A DNA stretch of 64,000 nt from Wenyingzhuangia sp. 2_MG-2023. GTDB lineage: Bacteria > Bacteroidota > Bacteroidia > Flavobacteriales > Flavobacteriaceae. Made by a program: the position numbers and the translations under genes. The stretch is taken from positions 1-64,000 of the forward strand of contig NZ_JAUOSB010000008.1 of the NCBI RefSeq assembly GCF_030548295.1, in the 5' to 3' direction. The notes under the pieces were generated by a model. It did not search any database, had not been told where the DNA came from, and was given only the letters and a program-made list of their open reading frames with translations. Shown piece after piece: positions 11,101 to 18,161 of the stretch. Numbering within the stretch: position 1 is the stretch's first letter; every line of letters starts with the position of its first letter.

Positions 11101-11294
11101 TGTCCAACAGTTGCATTTAATGTGAAATTACCATCAAAATCGGCAATGGTTGCAGTAGCTACATCTTTTATTTGAATTGTGGCTCCGGGTAAAGGATTTC
11201 CGTCTTTATCAGTTATTGTTCCTGTGATCTCCTTATTTTGAGCAATCATAGAAGTTGATAATAACATAAGGAGTATTACGAATATTTTATTCAT
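8124..11294 (-). CDS. SusC/RagA-family TonB-dependent outer-membrane transporter
   Basis: This is the TonB-dependent outer-membrane pore that imports oligosaccharides released by the PUL enzymes. A signal peptide (1-18) is followed by a carboxypeptidase-D-like regulatory domain (about 22-100, with the GTITDKDGNPLPGA type motif), a plug domain containing the SusC signature around LEVLKDASATAIYGSRGSNG, and a long beta-barrel. At 1056 residues it is normal for the family. It is the first gene of a five-gene operon with susD, two esterases and GH29. A candidate operator plus -7-like element lies 30-85 bases upstream. Confidence 0.97.
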   Translation of the reverse strand: MNKIFVILLMLLSTSMIAQNKEITGTITDKDGNPLPGATIQIKDVATATIADFDGNFTLNATVGQVLLASYTGYKQQLIVVDKKNNFIIQLIEDIQNLDEVVLIGYGSVKKSDLTGAVASVKAKEISESGAISVDQALAGRVSGVVVNQSSGMLGAGATIKIRGLSSMQNSDPLYIIDGVPMDNASSPSINDGDEQSSQISPLSLINPADILSLEVLKDASATAIYGSRGSNGVILITTKSGEIGKGTVQVTTEYGVSVIQKYIDVMDANQFVLTRMEAQRNGTGVYTETSTKRDSAMSGLYETQNWQKELISPAHSKNVNVSFSGGDKNMKYLISTNGLNANGLVQKTNFNRFTSRINLSANISEKFKVSTSINYSSVSTEKQSTNTNFNENNGTNSVIMRALTFAPSTTLDDISDNENSGINTPSPLTFIDANSWNTEITQFLGSVSLNYKINKNLNWDTRVSQQKRFSEQGFYQNSLQKYYSTFKNGWAKIKNSTYTSFSITNALNYNLRLNRKFQINGVLGQSYETREQKSFGSSNYGFENDFLTYFDPGSAEFSEKDTATYIETVMLSFFGRLNLTFDNKFLFTFTGRFDGSSKFAANNKWGFFPSGAFAYKIHQEQFIQDINAISNLKLRISYGITGNQGLAAYSSLDRMASSQHTFGTGSGESLATVFFRSQLPNADLRWENTAQFNSGLDVGLFKNKINITADYFRKKTTDFLVPKNPVASQSGFTSNVINFGSLETNGFDLGINYHVITKNEFSWTLNGTMSVGKTKITEMTSDYVSSGYLNANITGGTQRLIVGEALGTFYGLKRAGIAQFDDFVEFDGLSHDERVSLYNQNRIATYTYKEDYSGGITMTGSERPGEQLYENYDNEDNVIDENDKQILGNAQPDITFGINNTFKIGAFDLSVFIDSQLGQEVTNLANTRLFSFNGNQQLAEVANSAWTPENQSTTHPRLDTQNNETTYSDRYVEDASFIRLKSVNFGYNLPKRGLDYLNISSLRFYIMGTNLIMSTKYSGFNPDVSLSGSNSLLLGHDNAGYPASTTYRIGVNIKI

Positions 11295-11323
11295 ATTTAG
11301 TTTGTTTAGATAGTTAGATGCTA

Positions 11324-11379
11324 CAAATAAATTGATAAGTTGTCTGTTTTAAGGACTCTTTTCATTCATAAGATTGTTT
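11324..11379 (-). promoter_or_regulatory. Candidate promoter and PUL-regulator operator of susC
   Basis: A degenerate copy of the PUL operator box lies at 11350-11379. It shares the fixed positions ACAA, GAA, GA and AG with the other copies and matches the sulfatase copy at 20 of 30 positions by hand alignment. It is followed after 18 bases by TTTATTTG at 11324-11331, one base off the Bacteroidota -7 consensus TAnnTTTG. The spacing equals that at two other PUL promoters. This is the weakest copy compared with the paralogue pair. Confidence 0.45.
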
Positions 11380-11592
11380 TTTAAATACCTGATTGTTAGT
11401 TGTTTACAGGTGTTTCTGTCTTTTTTGAAAATAATAAAGTCAGTATTTTATAGGAAAAATAGAGAGGGACTTATATTTGTCAATTTATACTCATATTGAG
11501 GTTATAAACGAGCTAGTAAGTTTTCAATATTAGTATAATAATGAATGCTTGTGTTAAGTTTTTTGATAAGTAGTATGTTATGAATAATCTTT

Positions 11593-11639
11593 AAAAACAA
11601 AAACCACCAATAATATTATTATTGGCGGTTTTTGTTTTT
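11593..11639 (-). terminator. Rho-independent terminator of the sulfatase operon
   Basis: Two 22-base arms form a near-perfect inverted repeat around a 3-base centre. The single mismatch reads as a G-U wobble in the minus-strand transcript, so the stem is intact in that direction. It lies 8 bases after the stop of the 477-residue gene and ends that transcription unit before the susC promoter. Confidence 0.85.
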
Positions 11640-11646
11640 AAGTATC

Positions 11647-13080
11647 TTATTTTTTGATAAATCGTAGGTATTTAGAACTACCATTTTCAAAATTAGTTTT
11701 TAGAATATAAACTCCTTCTGGAAATACTGAAACATCAAATTGTTTTCTCAATCCTTTAAAAGACATTAATTTTTTTCCTAAGAAATTGTAGATCTCAGCA
11801 GAAACAGTTTCTTTATTTAAATAAAGAGTATTTGAAACAGGATTTGGGAATAATTTTAAATCATGATTTTCAATATTATTGTCATCTACTGATAAAGATA
11901 TTCCAATGTTCATATTGGCAACGATATCGTCTAAGTAATAATCAAAATCGGCTACTGGTTTAGTTCCAGAAAAAGTCATTACTAAAGTGTTGTATTCATC
12001 CTCATCAGCTAATACTGTACCTGACGAATTGTAAAAATTAAATGTATATTCTACCCAGTCAGCGCTATCTGTTAATGTAGCTGTTGAAGTAATTTGATTT
12101 GTTTGAGAATTGTTTTTTCTTAAAATAGCACTTATTAGTGTTCCAGGAACGTTGTCAAAATCACCCACATACATTTTTAGCTTTATAATAAGTGGATCTG
12201 AACTTCCATTTTTTACATTAGCGCCAAGTACTGATCCACCAAATGTTGTAAAACGAAGTGTAGTACCATTTTTAGCATCTGCGGCATTAGCACCTCCGCT
12301 ACCATATCTTGTTAACTTTGAAGCTGTATTTTCAGTATAGATACCTGTTTTAGCAGGGTTGTTTTGCCCAGAAACAAAGCCAACTCCAAATTCTCCACCA
12401 CTCGCAAGATCAATAACAGAAGTAGATGCTCCTGAATTGTACCAAGTATAATAAGTGACTTCCGGAGTTGAAATATTAACATTAGCTTTAATATCATCTA
12501 AGAAGTATTCAAAATCCTGTTCAGGTTTAGCACCTTCAAAAGTCAATACTAAAGTATTGTATTCGTCTTCAAGTGTTCCTACATGTGTTGAGGTAGAGTA
12601 ATCAAATGTATATTCAACCCAATCAGCACTATCTGTTAATGTAGCTTGAACAGTTACTTGGTTGCTAGCATTATTGTTTTTTCTTAAATGCATTTTTACG
12701 TTTGTGTTAGGAACATTTGCAAAATCGGAGACATACACTTTTATTTTTACAATTAGAGGATCTACACTTCCATTCTCTACTTTTGATGCATCGATCACTT
12801 CTTCAAAAGTTGTAAAACGTAATGTGTTTCCATTTTTAGCAAGTGCTGAGTTTGCACCTCCACTACCATATCTTGTTAATTTTGATGCTGTTGTTTCTGT
12901 ATAGATACCTGTGTTAACAGGGTTTGTTTGTCCTGAAACAAATCCAACTCCAAATTCTCCACCACTCGCAATATCAATGATAGAAGTAGCTGCACCTGAA
13001 TTGTACCAGTCATAAGATTGAGAAAAAGATGATAATGTTCCCATTATCAAAGCTGTAAGTATTAGTAACTTTGTTTTCAT
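11647..13080 (-). CDS. Secreted protein with two tandem copies of an unknown domain and a T9SS sorting domain
   Basis: I do not recognise the family. After a signal peptide (about 1-20), two copies of a domain of about 185 residues follow (about 21-205 and 208-395). Both copies show WYNSGA, ASGGEFGVGFVSGQ, GIYTE, ASKLTRYGSGGAN, LRFTTF, TLTDSADWVEYTF, DEYNTLV and FLDDI or YLDDI. The end is a T9SS sorting domain (LFPNP through FIKK). The composition and the closing LDDI strand recall beta-sandwich carbohydrate-binding domains, so a surface glycan-binding role is a reasonable inference, not shown. It has one domain more than its neighbour at 13152 and is the last gene before a terminator. Confidence 0.75.
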   Translation of the reverse strand: MKTKLLILTALIMGTLSSFSQSYDWYNSGAATSIIDIASGGEFGVGFVSGQTNPVNTGIYTETTASKLTRYGSGGANSALAKNGNTLRFTTFEEVIDASKVENGSVDPLIVKIKVYVSDFANVPNTNVKMHLRKNNNASNQVTVQATLTDSADWVEYTFDYSTSTHVGTLEDEYNTLVLTFEGAKPEQDFEYFLDDIKANVNISTPEVTYYTWYNSGASTSVIDLASGGEFGVGFVSGQNNPAKTGIYTENTASKLTRYGSGGANAADAKNGTTLRFTTFGGSVLGANVKNGSSDPLIIKLKMYVGDFDNVPGTLISAILRKNNSQTNQITSTATLTDSADWVEYTFNFYNSSGTVLADEDEYNTLVMTFSGTKPVADFDYYLDDIVANMNIGISLSVDDNNIENHDLKLFPNPVSNTLYLNKETVSAEIYNFLGKKLMSFKGLRKQFDVSVFPEGVYILKTNFENGSSKYLRFIKK

Positions 13081-13151
13081 AATAAATATTTGTTTAGTTA
13101 TCGTTTTAACTTCTGTAGTTTTTAAGAATACAATTCTAGATTGCTACAAGT

Positions 13152-13781
13152 TTATTTTTTGTTAGACTTAGTGATGTCAAAGTTGGCTGTAATGTCATCA
13201 AGATAGTATTCAAAATCTTCAGTAGGTTTGTTTCTTGAAGTAAGAACAATTACTAACGAATTGTAAGAATCAGCATAACCATCAGGACTTGTTTGTGCAT
13301 TTGTAAAATCAAATTCTATTTCTTGCCAATCGTTAGCCGTAGTTGAAGGAATTACTTTCGTTACTTGAAGTTGTGTGTTTGTTTTGTTTTTAGTTCTTAA
13401 TATTAAAGAAATACTATTGCTAGGGATGTTTTCAAAATTAGGCACATATAATTTTAATTTTACAGTTAGATCTGCATTTTCTCCTACTATTTTTGATTTA
13501 GGAACTGCAACTTTAAAAGTTTTAAATCTAACGGTACTTCCGTTTCTAGACATATCTGCATTTTTTCCTTCACTACCATATCTAACATATTTTGAAGCTG
13601 TTTTTTCTGTATAGATTCCTGTTGTTTTTGGATTTACATGTTCTGGAGTGTAAGATGCTCCGTGAAAATTAAAAGGTTCAAGATGTATTTCTCCAGATCC
13701 AGTATTATACCAAGTGTTTTGTGAAAATGATGACATTACTGAAAAAATCATTGCTGTTAAGAATAAGATTGTTTTTTTCAT
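13152..13781 (-). CDS. Secreted single-domain homologue of the tandem-domain protein
   Basis: After a signal peptide (1-20), this 209-residue protein holds one copy of the domain duplicated in the next gene. It shows WYNTGSGE, GIYTEKTASKYVRYGSEGKNA, VRFKTF, NDWQEIEFDF, DSYNSLVIVL and EYYLDDITANFDI. It has no T9SS domain and no lipobox, so it is probably periplasmic or released, while its partner is a T9SS cargo. No enzyme motif is visible. I see no TAnnTTTG element in the 154 bases upstream, so it is likely transcribed with the sulfatase and GH95-like genes. Confidence 0.7.
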   Translation of the reverse strand: MKKTILFLTAMIFSVMSSFSQNTWYNTGSGEIHLEPFNFHGASYTPEHVNPKTTGIYTEKTASKYVRYGSEGKNADMSRNGSTVRFKTFKVAVPKSKIVGENADLTVKLKLYVPNFENIPSNSISLILRTKNKTNTQLQVTKVIPSTTANDWQEIEFDFTNAQTSPDGYADSYNSLVIVLTSRNKPTEDFEYYLDDITANFDITKSNKK

Positions 13782-13935
13782 TATTAATAGTTTTTAGTGT
13801 TTATTTTTTATGAATTGTATTGTTTATTTGGTGAAATTATATTAAAAATATAATTGTTAGGTGCTCGTATTTATCATATAGTTGATTTATTAGATGTTGT
13901 TTACTTTGATTATCAATGTGATAGGTTTTTGTTTT

Positions 13936-16302
13936 TTATTTTACGGATTCGTTTAAGAATTTGACGTATTTCTTATTAAGTCCAAAAATATTAGCTTCGT
14001 CATCTGCCGATTTTACAATAGAGAGTTCCTTTGTTTTTTTAGTTTTTACTTGTAATGACTGCCCTTTCTTTAAATTTAATTTATAGAATCCATTAGCTTG
14101 CAATTTTAATTTGATGCGATCTTCTTTACCATTGCTGTCAATAATTGTAAATTTTGGAGACTTTATATCAATTGAAAATTCTATATTTTTGTCCTTTTCA
14201 GGGGTTTTTATAGTTAGCAAAGTAGGTTTGCTGTTAGAAAGATTTGCAGTAACCAAAAGTCCACCTTGCGTTCTAAATTCTTTAAAATAAATATCTTTCC
14301 ATTTAGAGGGAACCGCAGGAAAAACACGAATTTTTCCATCCCAACTTTGTAACAACATATCATGTATACTTGTTGCTGCAGAAAACGGACTTTCAATTAC
14401 GGGATTGTTACCTTCAGAATACATAGTGGTTGATGAAACATTTGTAAAAGGTAATTTTTGTAGATATGAAAGTGCTGTATTTCCGTCTTTTAAAGAGGCA
14501 TACATAGAGGCAGCTCCAGAACAAGTGTATCCAGTTACAGACATTGCCTTGTCTTTCTTTTTACTTGAATCAAAACTTGTTTTTAGCCAATGATCTAAGG
14601 ATGTCTTTAATAATTCATAATCTGAATCTGGTGTTAACAGGTATAGTGGATAAAAAGCTAATAAATGAGAATAATGTCTATGCGCTTTGTCAAAAGGAAT
14701 ATCAGCTCCAATTTTTAACCCATTTTCATCTTTTTGGTAATCCACTAAGTTGTCTAACATATTTTGCCAGTCAGCTTCTTTAGGATCATTTAAATGATGC
14801 TCTTTTGAGATGTCTAATAATGTTTGACAAGACCATTTGATTAATGATAAGGTATAATTTACATCTTTGCCTGTTCCGCCAGGATATTCTGGAGACCAAC
14901 TACTTTTGATATGGATTTTACCATCAGTTTCATTAGGTATTGGGTTGTCTTTGATATACTGAAAATATACATTAGTCGCTTTTTTAAGCAATGGAAATAA
15001 GCCGTCTTTCATTCTAGTTCTATCATCTGCATACTCGCACCATAACCAATAGTCATGCAGCATCCAAACAATGTGATCACTTACTCCTTTGCCTACTTTG
15101 GCTTTCATATCAGCAGGAAAAACGGTTCCTGCATTTAAACAATCATCACACCAACCTTCAGGAAGATTGTTGATTAGATTTTGTTCATACAAATCCATTT
15201 GATTAGGTAAAGATTCTCCTACGTTCAATCTGTTTGCTACCAAAGGAGTCCAATAGGTAAGTTGCACATTTAAATCGGTCCATATTAGAGGCCAGAAACC
15301 TGGTTGATACCATGGTCCCATAACATCTAATAGCATTCCATTTGATCTTGTAGAAGAAGCAAATTTGTACATTTGAATCCAATAAAACTGTTCCCAAAAC
15401 GCATCAGAAATTGATAAGAAGCTTTGAGGATAATAGTTACTCCACCATTTTTTATGATTTGCTTCGTAAGTACCATCGCTTATTTCTGAAGTTGCTTTAT
15501 CTAGTATTTCTTTAGATTTAATGAAAGAAGCACCTACATTTTTAGAGAAGTTTACTGTTCCCAAAACAGTCAGGCTATTTTTTTCATGAATTTCCTTCCA
15601 TGCATTTACTAATTGTCCAGAATCAGCATGTAATGTTTGCAAACTAAAAGTAATGTCATTTTCTTTTGTGATATGTGGATTTGGAGCTTTAGGGTAGGGG
15701 GCTTTTACAAAGTTTTTAGTGTAAGCAGGAGCATCATCTCCTTTTCTAGAAATTGTTTCTTCACTAACTTTTCTCGGATGTGAATATGCTTCGTCCGAAA
15801 ACCACTCTAAGCTAACGTTTTCACCATTTTCATTAAAAGTTTTAAAATAATAGGAATCGTAATTGCTTTGCACATAAGATTGTATTTGATACGTTCCTTT
15901 TTTTGTGATGACGGTTCCCGACAATTCTGCACGATACAAATCTAATTTCCAGTCTACTCCAACAATATCTCCTTTAGATTTTATTTTAAAATGTCCAATA
16001 GGCAAACGACCTCTATAAATCCAAGTATTTTCGTTGCCTTCGTGAGGGGGTCTGTTGTCATAATAATCACCTCTTCCAACATGAAGCTCTAAAATATTTT
16101 TAGCAGTACCATTAGGTTGAAACAACATCAACCCAACCATACCATTTCCTAAGTAAGGAGCTTCTTGCCATTTCTTTGGTGTTTTGTCCCAAACCATGTC
16201 TTGTTTGGCCATAAAACTAGACCAATTAATAGTTTGTTTTTCTTGAGCATTTATACTGTATACGAACAGTAATATTGCTATTGCAAAATTTATTTTTTTC
16301 AT
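13936..16302 (-). CDS. GH95-like glycoside hydrolase with altered catalytic motifs
   Basis: This protein resembles GH95 (alpha-L-fucosidase/alpha-L-galactosidase, inverting). A signal peptide (1-20) is followed by the N-terminal APYLGNGMVG motif (48-57), an (alpha/alpha)6-type middle part with SSWSPEY (467-473, Glu472) and HRHYSHL (541-547), and the late MLLQSWDGKI...FPAVPSKW region. Where well-studied GH95 enzymes have an Asn-x-Asn pair, this protein has DLN (343-345). Where they have the QIDGN aspartate, it has VIESP (Glu637). It may therefore act on another sugar or linkage, or be a GH95-related subfamily. It starts 3 bases after the sulfatase stop, so the two are coupled. Confidence 0.75.
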   Translation of the reverse strand: MKKINFAIAILLFVYSINAQEKQTINWSSFMAKQDMVWDKTPKKWQEAPYLGNGMVGLMLFQPNGTAKNILELHVGRGDYYDNRPPHEGNENTWIYRGRLPIGHFKIKSKGDIVGVDWKLDLYRAELSGTVITKKGTYQIQSYVQSNYDSYYFKTFNENGENVSLEWFSDEAYSHPRKVSEETISRKGDDAPAYTKNFVKAPYPKAPNPHITKENDITFSLQTLHADSGQLVNAWKEIHEKNSLTVLGTVNFSKNVGASFIKSKEILDKATSEISDGTYEANHKKWWSNYYPQSFLSISDAFWEQFYWIQMYKFASSTRSNGMLLDVMGPWYQPGFWPLIWTDLNVQLTYWTPLVANRLNVGESLPNQMDLYEQNLINNLPEGWCDDCLNAGTVFPADMKAKVGKGVSDHIVWMLHDYWLWCEYADDRTRMKDGLFPLLKKATNVYFQYIKDNPIPNETDGKIHIKSSWSPEYPGGTGKDVNYTLSLIKWSCQTLLDISKEHHLNDPKEADWQNMLDNLVDYQKDENGLKIGADIPFDKAHRHYSHLLAFYPLYLLTPDSDYELLKTSLDHWLKTSFDSSKKKDKAMSVTGYTCSGAASMYASLKDGNTALSYLQKLPFTNVSSTTMYSEGNNPVIESPFSAATSIHDMLLQSWDGKIRVFPAVPSKWKDIYFKEFRTQGGLLVTANLSNSKPTLLTIKTPEKDKNIEFSIDIKSPKFTIIDSNGKEDRIKLKLQANGFYKLNLKKGQSLQVKTKKTKELSIVKSADDEANIFGLNKKYVKFLNESVK

Positions 16303-16305
16303 ATT

Positions 16306-17883
16306 TTATTGCTTAAAGTCTTCTGTAGCTAAATCTGTAACAAGTTCATTACATCTTTCTCTAAGTTCTTTTAAAATGGCTTTATTAGATTGCTCTCCAG
16401 CTAAATTGATTTGTTCTTTGCTGTCGTCTTTTAGATAGAATAACTCTTCATATATTGGCTGTTCTCCTTTTACTGAAGCCATTGGTAAATATTGATCTCT
16501 ATCATTATCTTTAGAAAAATATCGGATATATTTCCATTCTTTAGTTCTTACAGCCTCTATTCTTGGATAACCTTGTTGTGTAAATAAATTTTCAAAAAAT
16601 ACATCTTTACGCCAGTTTTTTGTTTTTCCTTGAATCAATGGTAAAACACTTTTTCCTTGGTAAGTGTTAGGAGTTTCTAAACCACACATATCTAAAATTG
16701 TTGGAGGCACATCTTGTCCAACAACCATTTCTTCTATTACTCTTTCACCTCCTTTTAAAAATGGAGAATAAATTAAAAAAGGAACTCTGATAGATTCTTC
16801 ATATAAAAATGTTTTTCCACCTAAGCCATGTTCTCCCAAAAGCAATCCATGGTCTGAAATAAATACTAGAATGGTGTTTTCTGCAACTCCCATTTCTTGT
16901 AATTGCTTACGAAGATTTCCTACAAAATTATCAATACCCGTAACAGCTCTTGCCATTTTCATTTTTTTGTCACGTAAAAAGTTTTCACTGGTAACATTGT
17001 AATATCCCATTAAATCTTCTTGTTTAAATACATTATCTGGTAGCGAAGATTTTTTAATTGGATAGCCTTCAGGCATAGGAAAGTCGTTTAGTTGATCTTG
17101 ATACAGACTTTTATACATTTCAGGATCTGTAGGTTTTTTACCCATCCCTCCAATACTTGCAGCATGAGGTAAATTAAAGTTTATAGACAAACAAAATGGT
17201 TTTGATTTATCTCTTCTGTTTAAAAAATGTTTTACAGAAGATCCTGCATTGTCAAAGAAATAATCTTTCTCTTTTGTTGGCTCTAAAAAAGTTTCTGTAG
17301 CTTCATACAGACCTTCTATTTGTGTTTCGTTTTTTAAATTTGAAAATTCTTGGCTATGACTTTGTGTAAGATGAAAACCTAAATGACCTGATGCCATATA
17401 GCAAAAATCTAAATTATCTTTCATGTATTGGTTACGCTCTCCTATAGGACCAATATTGGTATGATGTTTACCCAAATAACCTGTAAAATATCCGTTCTTT
17501 TTTAATTGCATTAAATAACTGTTATCAAATATTTTTTTTGGAACAAAGTTTTTAGAAACATGTGTAAAACCAACTTTATTGGTACGCTCCCATTGGCTTG
17601 TGAAAAAATTAGCTCTACTTGGTCCACAAATAGGACTTGTAATAAAGGCATTTTTAAAGTAGACTGCTTCTGTAGCTAATTGATCAATATTAGGTGTTTT
17701 GGTAATTGGGTGTCCGGTGAATCCCATAGAGTTGTATCTCTGATCATCTGTTTTGATGAAGATAACATTAGGTTTCATGGTTTTACTTATGGATGTTTTT
17801 GTTGTTGCCGTACTTTGTTTTAAGATTTTATTTCCACAGCTTAATAGTACTAAACTGATTAAAACGATGATTCTGTTTTTCAT
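16306..17883 (-). CDS. Family S1 sulfatase lipoprotein (Cys-type, formylglycine-dependent)
   Basis: This is a type I sulfatase removing sulfate esters from the PUL glycan. A signal peptide ends in LLSC (Cys16), so it is a lipoprotein. The metal-binding TDD lies at 45-47. The sulfatase signature CGPSR (86-90) has Cys86 as the residue to be converted to formylglycine. The second metal site is in VFISDHG, with LGEHG following. At 525 residues it is normal for S1. I cannot assign the subfamily or the sulfate position by eye. No maturation enzyme (anSME) lies in the window. It is the first gene of an operon with the GH95-like gene, behind a PUL-type operator. Confidence 0.93.
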   Translation of the reverse strand: MKNRIIVLISLVLLSCGNKILKQSTATTKTSISKTMKPNVIFIKTDDQRYNSMGFTGHPITKTPNIDQLATEAVYFKNAFITSPICGPSRANFFTSQWERTNKVGFTHVSKNFVPKKIFDNSYLMQLKKNGYFTGYLGKHHTNIGPIGERNQYMKDNLDFCYMASGHLGFHLTQSHSQEFSNLKNETQIEGLYEATETFLEPTKEKDYFFDNAGSSVKHFLNRRDKSKPFCLSINFNLPHAASIGGMGKKPTDPEMYKSLYQDQLNDFPMPEGYPIKKSSLPDNVFKQEDLMGYYNVTSENFLRDKKMKMARAVTGIDNFVGNLRKQLQEMGVAENTILVFISDHGLLLGEHGLGGKTFLYEESIRVPFLIYSPFLKGGERVIEEMVVGQDVPPTILDMCGLETPNTYQGKSVLPLIQGKTKNWRKDVFFENLFTQQGYPRIEAVRTKEWKYIRYFSKDNDRDQYLPMASVKGEQPIYEELFYLKDDSKEQINLAGEQSNKAILKELRERCNELVTDLATEDFKQ

Positions 17884-17947
17884 TTTTAATTGGTGATTTA
17901 CTAGGTGAGTTTTTAGTTTTGTTAAAATTATGATGGATATTTTTTAA

Positions 17948-18003
17948 CAAAACTATAATCGAATTGTATAATTTGATAGCTCTTTTCTTTCGGATTGTTG
18001 TTT
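17948..18003 (-). promoter_or_regulatory. Candidate promoter and PUL-regulator operator of the sulfatase operon
   Basis: A copy of the PUL operator box lies at 17974-18003. Read on the minus strand it contains ACAACA, then CCGAAAGA, then AGCTA. After 18 bases comes TAGTTTTG (17948-17955), a perfect fit to the TAnnTTTG -7 element. The start codon is 65 bases further on. It matches the box of the 878-residue gene at 19 of 30 positions by hand alignment. Confidence 0.6.
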
Positions 18004-18093
18004 GGATACGACTTATTACTTATTAATTATCATTATTTTGACCTGATTTTTAAATATTTAATAGAAAGAGGTGGGGTTTAAAAGAGTTCAAAA

Positions 18094-18123
18094 AAAAACC
18101 TCGGAGTTTCTTCCGAGGTTTTT
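18094..18123 (-). terminator. Terminator of the hybrid two-component regulator gene
   Basis: A 12-base perfect stem (core CCTCGGA/TCCGAGG) with a 6-base loop and a flanking T-run lies 39 bases after the stop of the regulator gene. It separates the regulator from the sulfatase promoter region. Confidence 0.85.
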
Positions 18124-18161
18124 CATTTTCTAAATTGTAAGTGTATAATTTAACTAGAAAA

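Noticed and set aside
12110-12904. Plus-strand frames of 76 and 80 codons with similar products opposite the tandem-domain gene
   Set aside because: Their similarity to each other is explained by the duplicated domain on the other strand; they are shadows, not a gene pair.
13873-13902. AGATGTTGT upstream of the 209-residue gene as an operator box
   Set aside because: Only one end of the box matches and there is no TAnnTTTG element 18 bases downstream; the gene is more likely part of the sulfatase operon.
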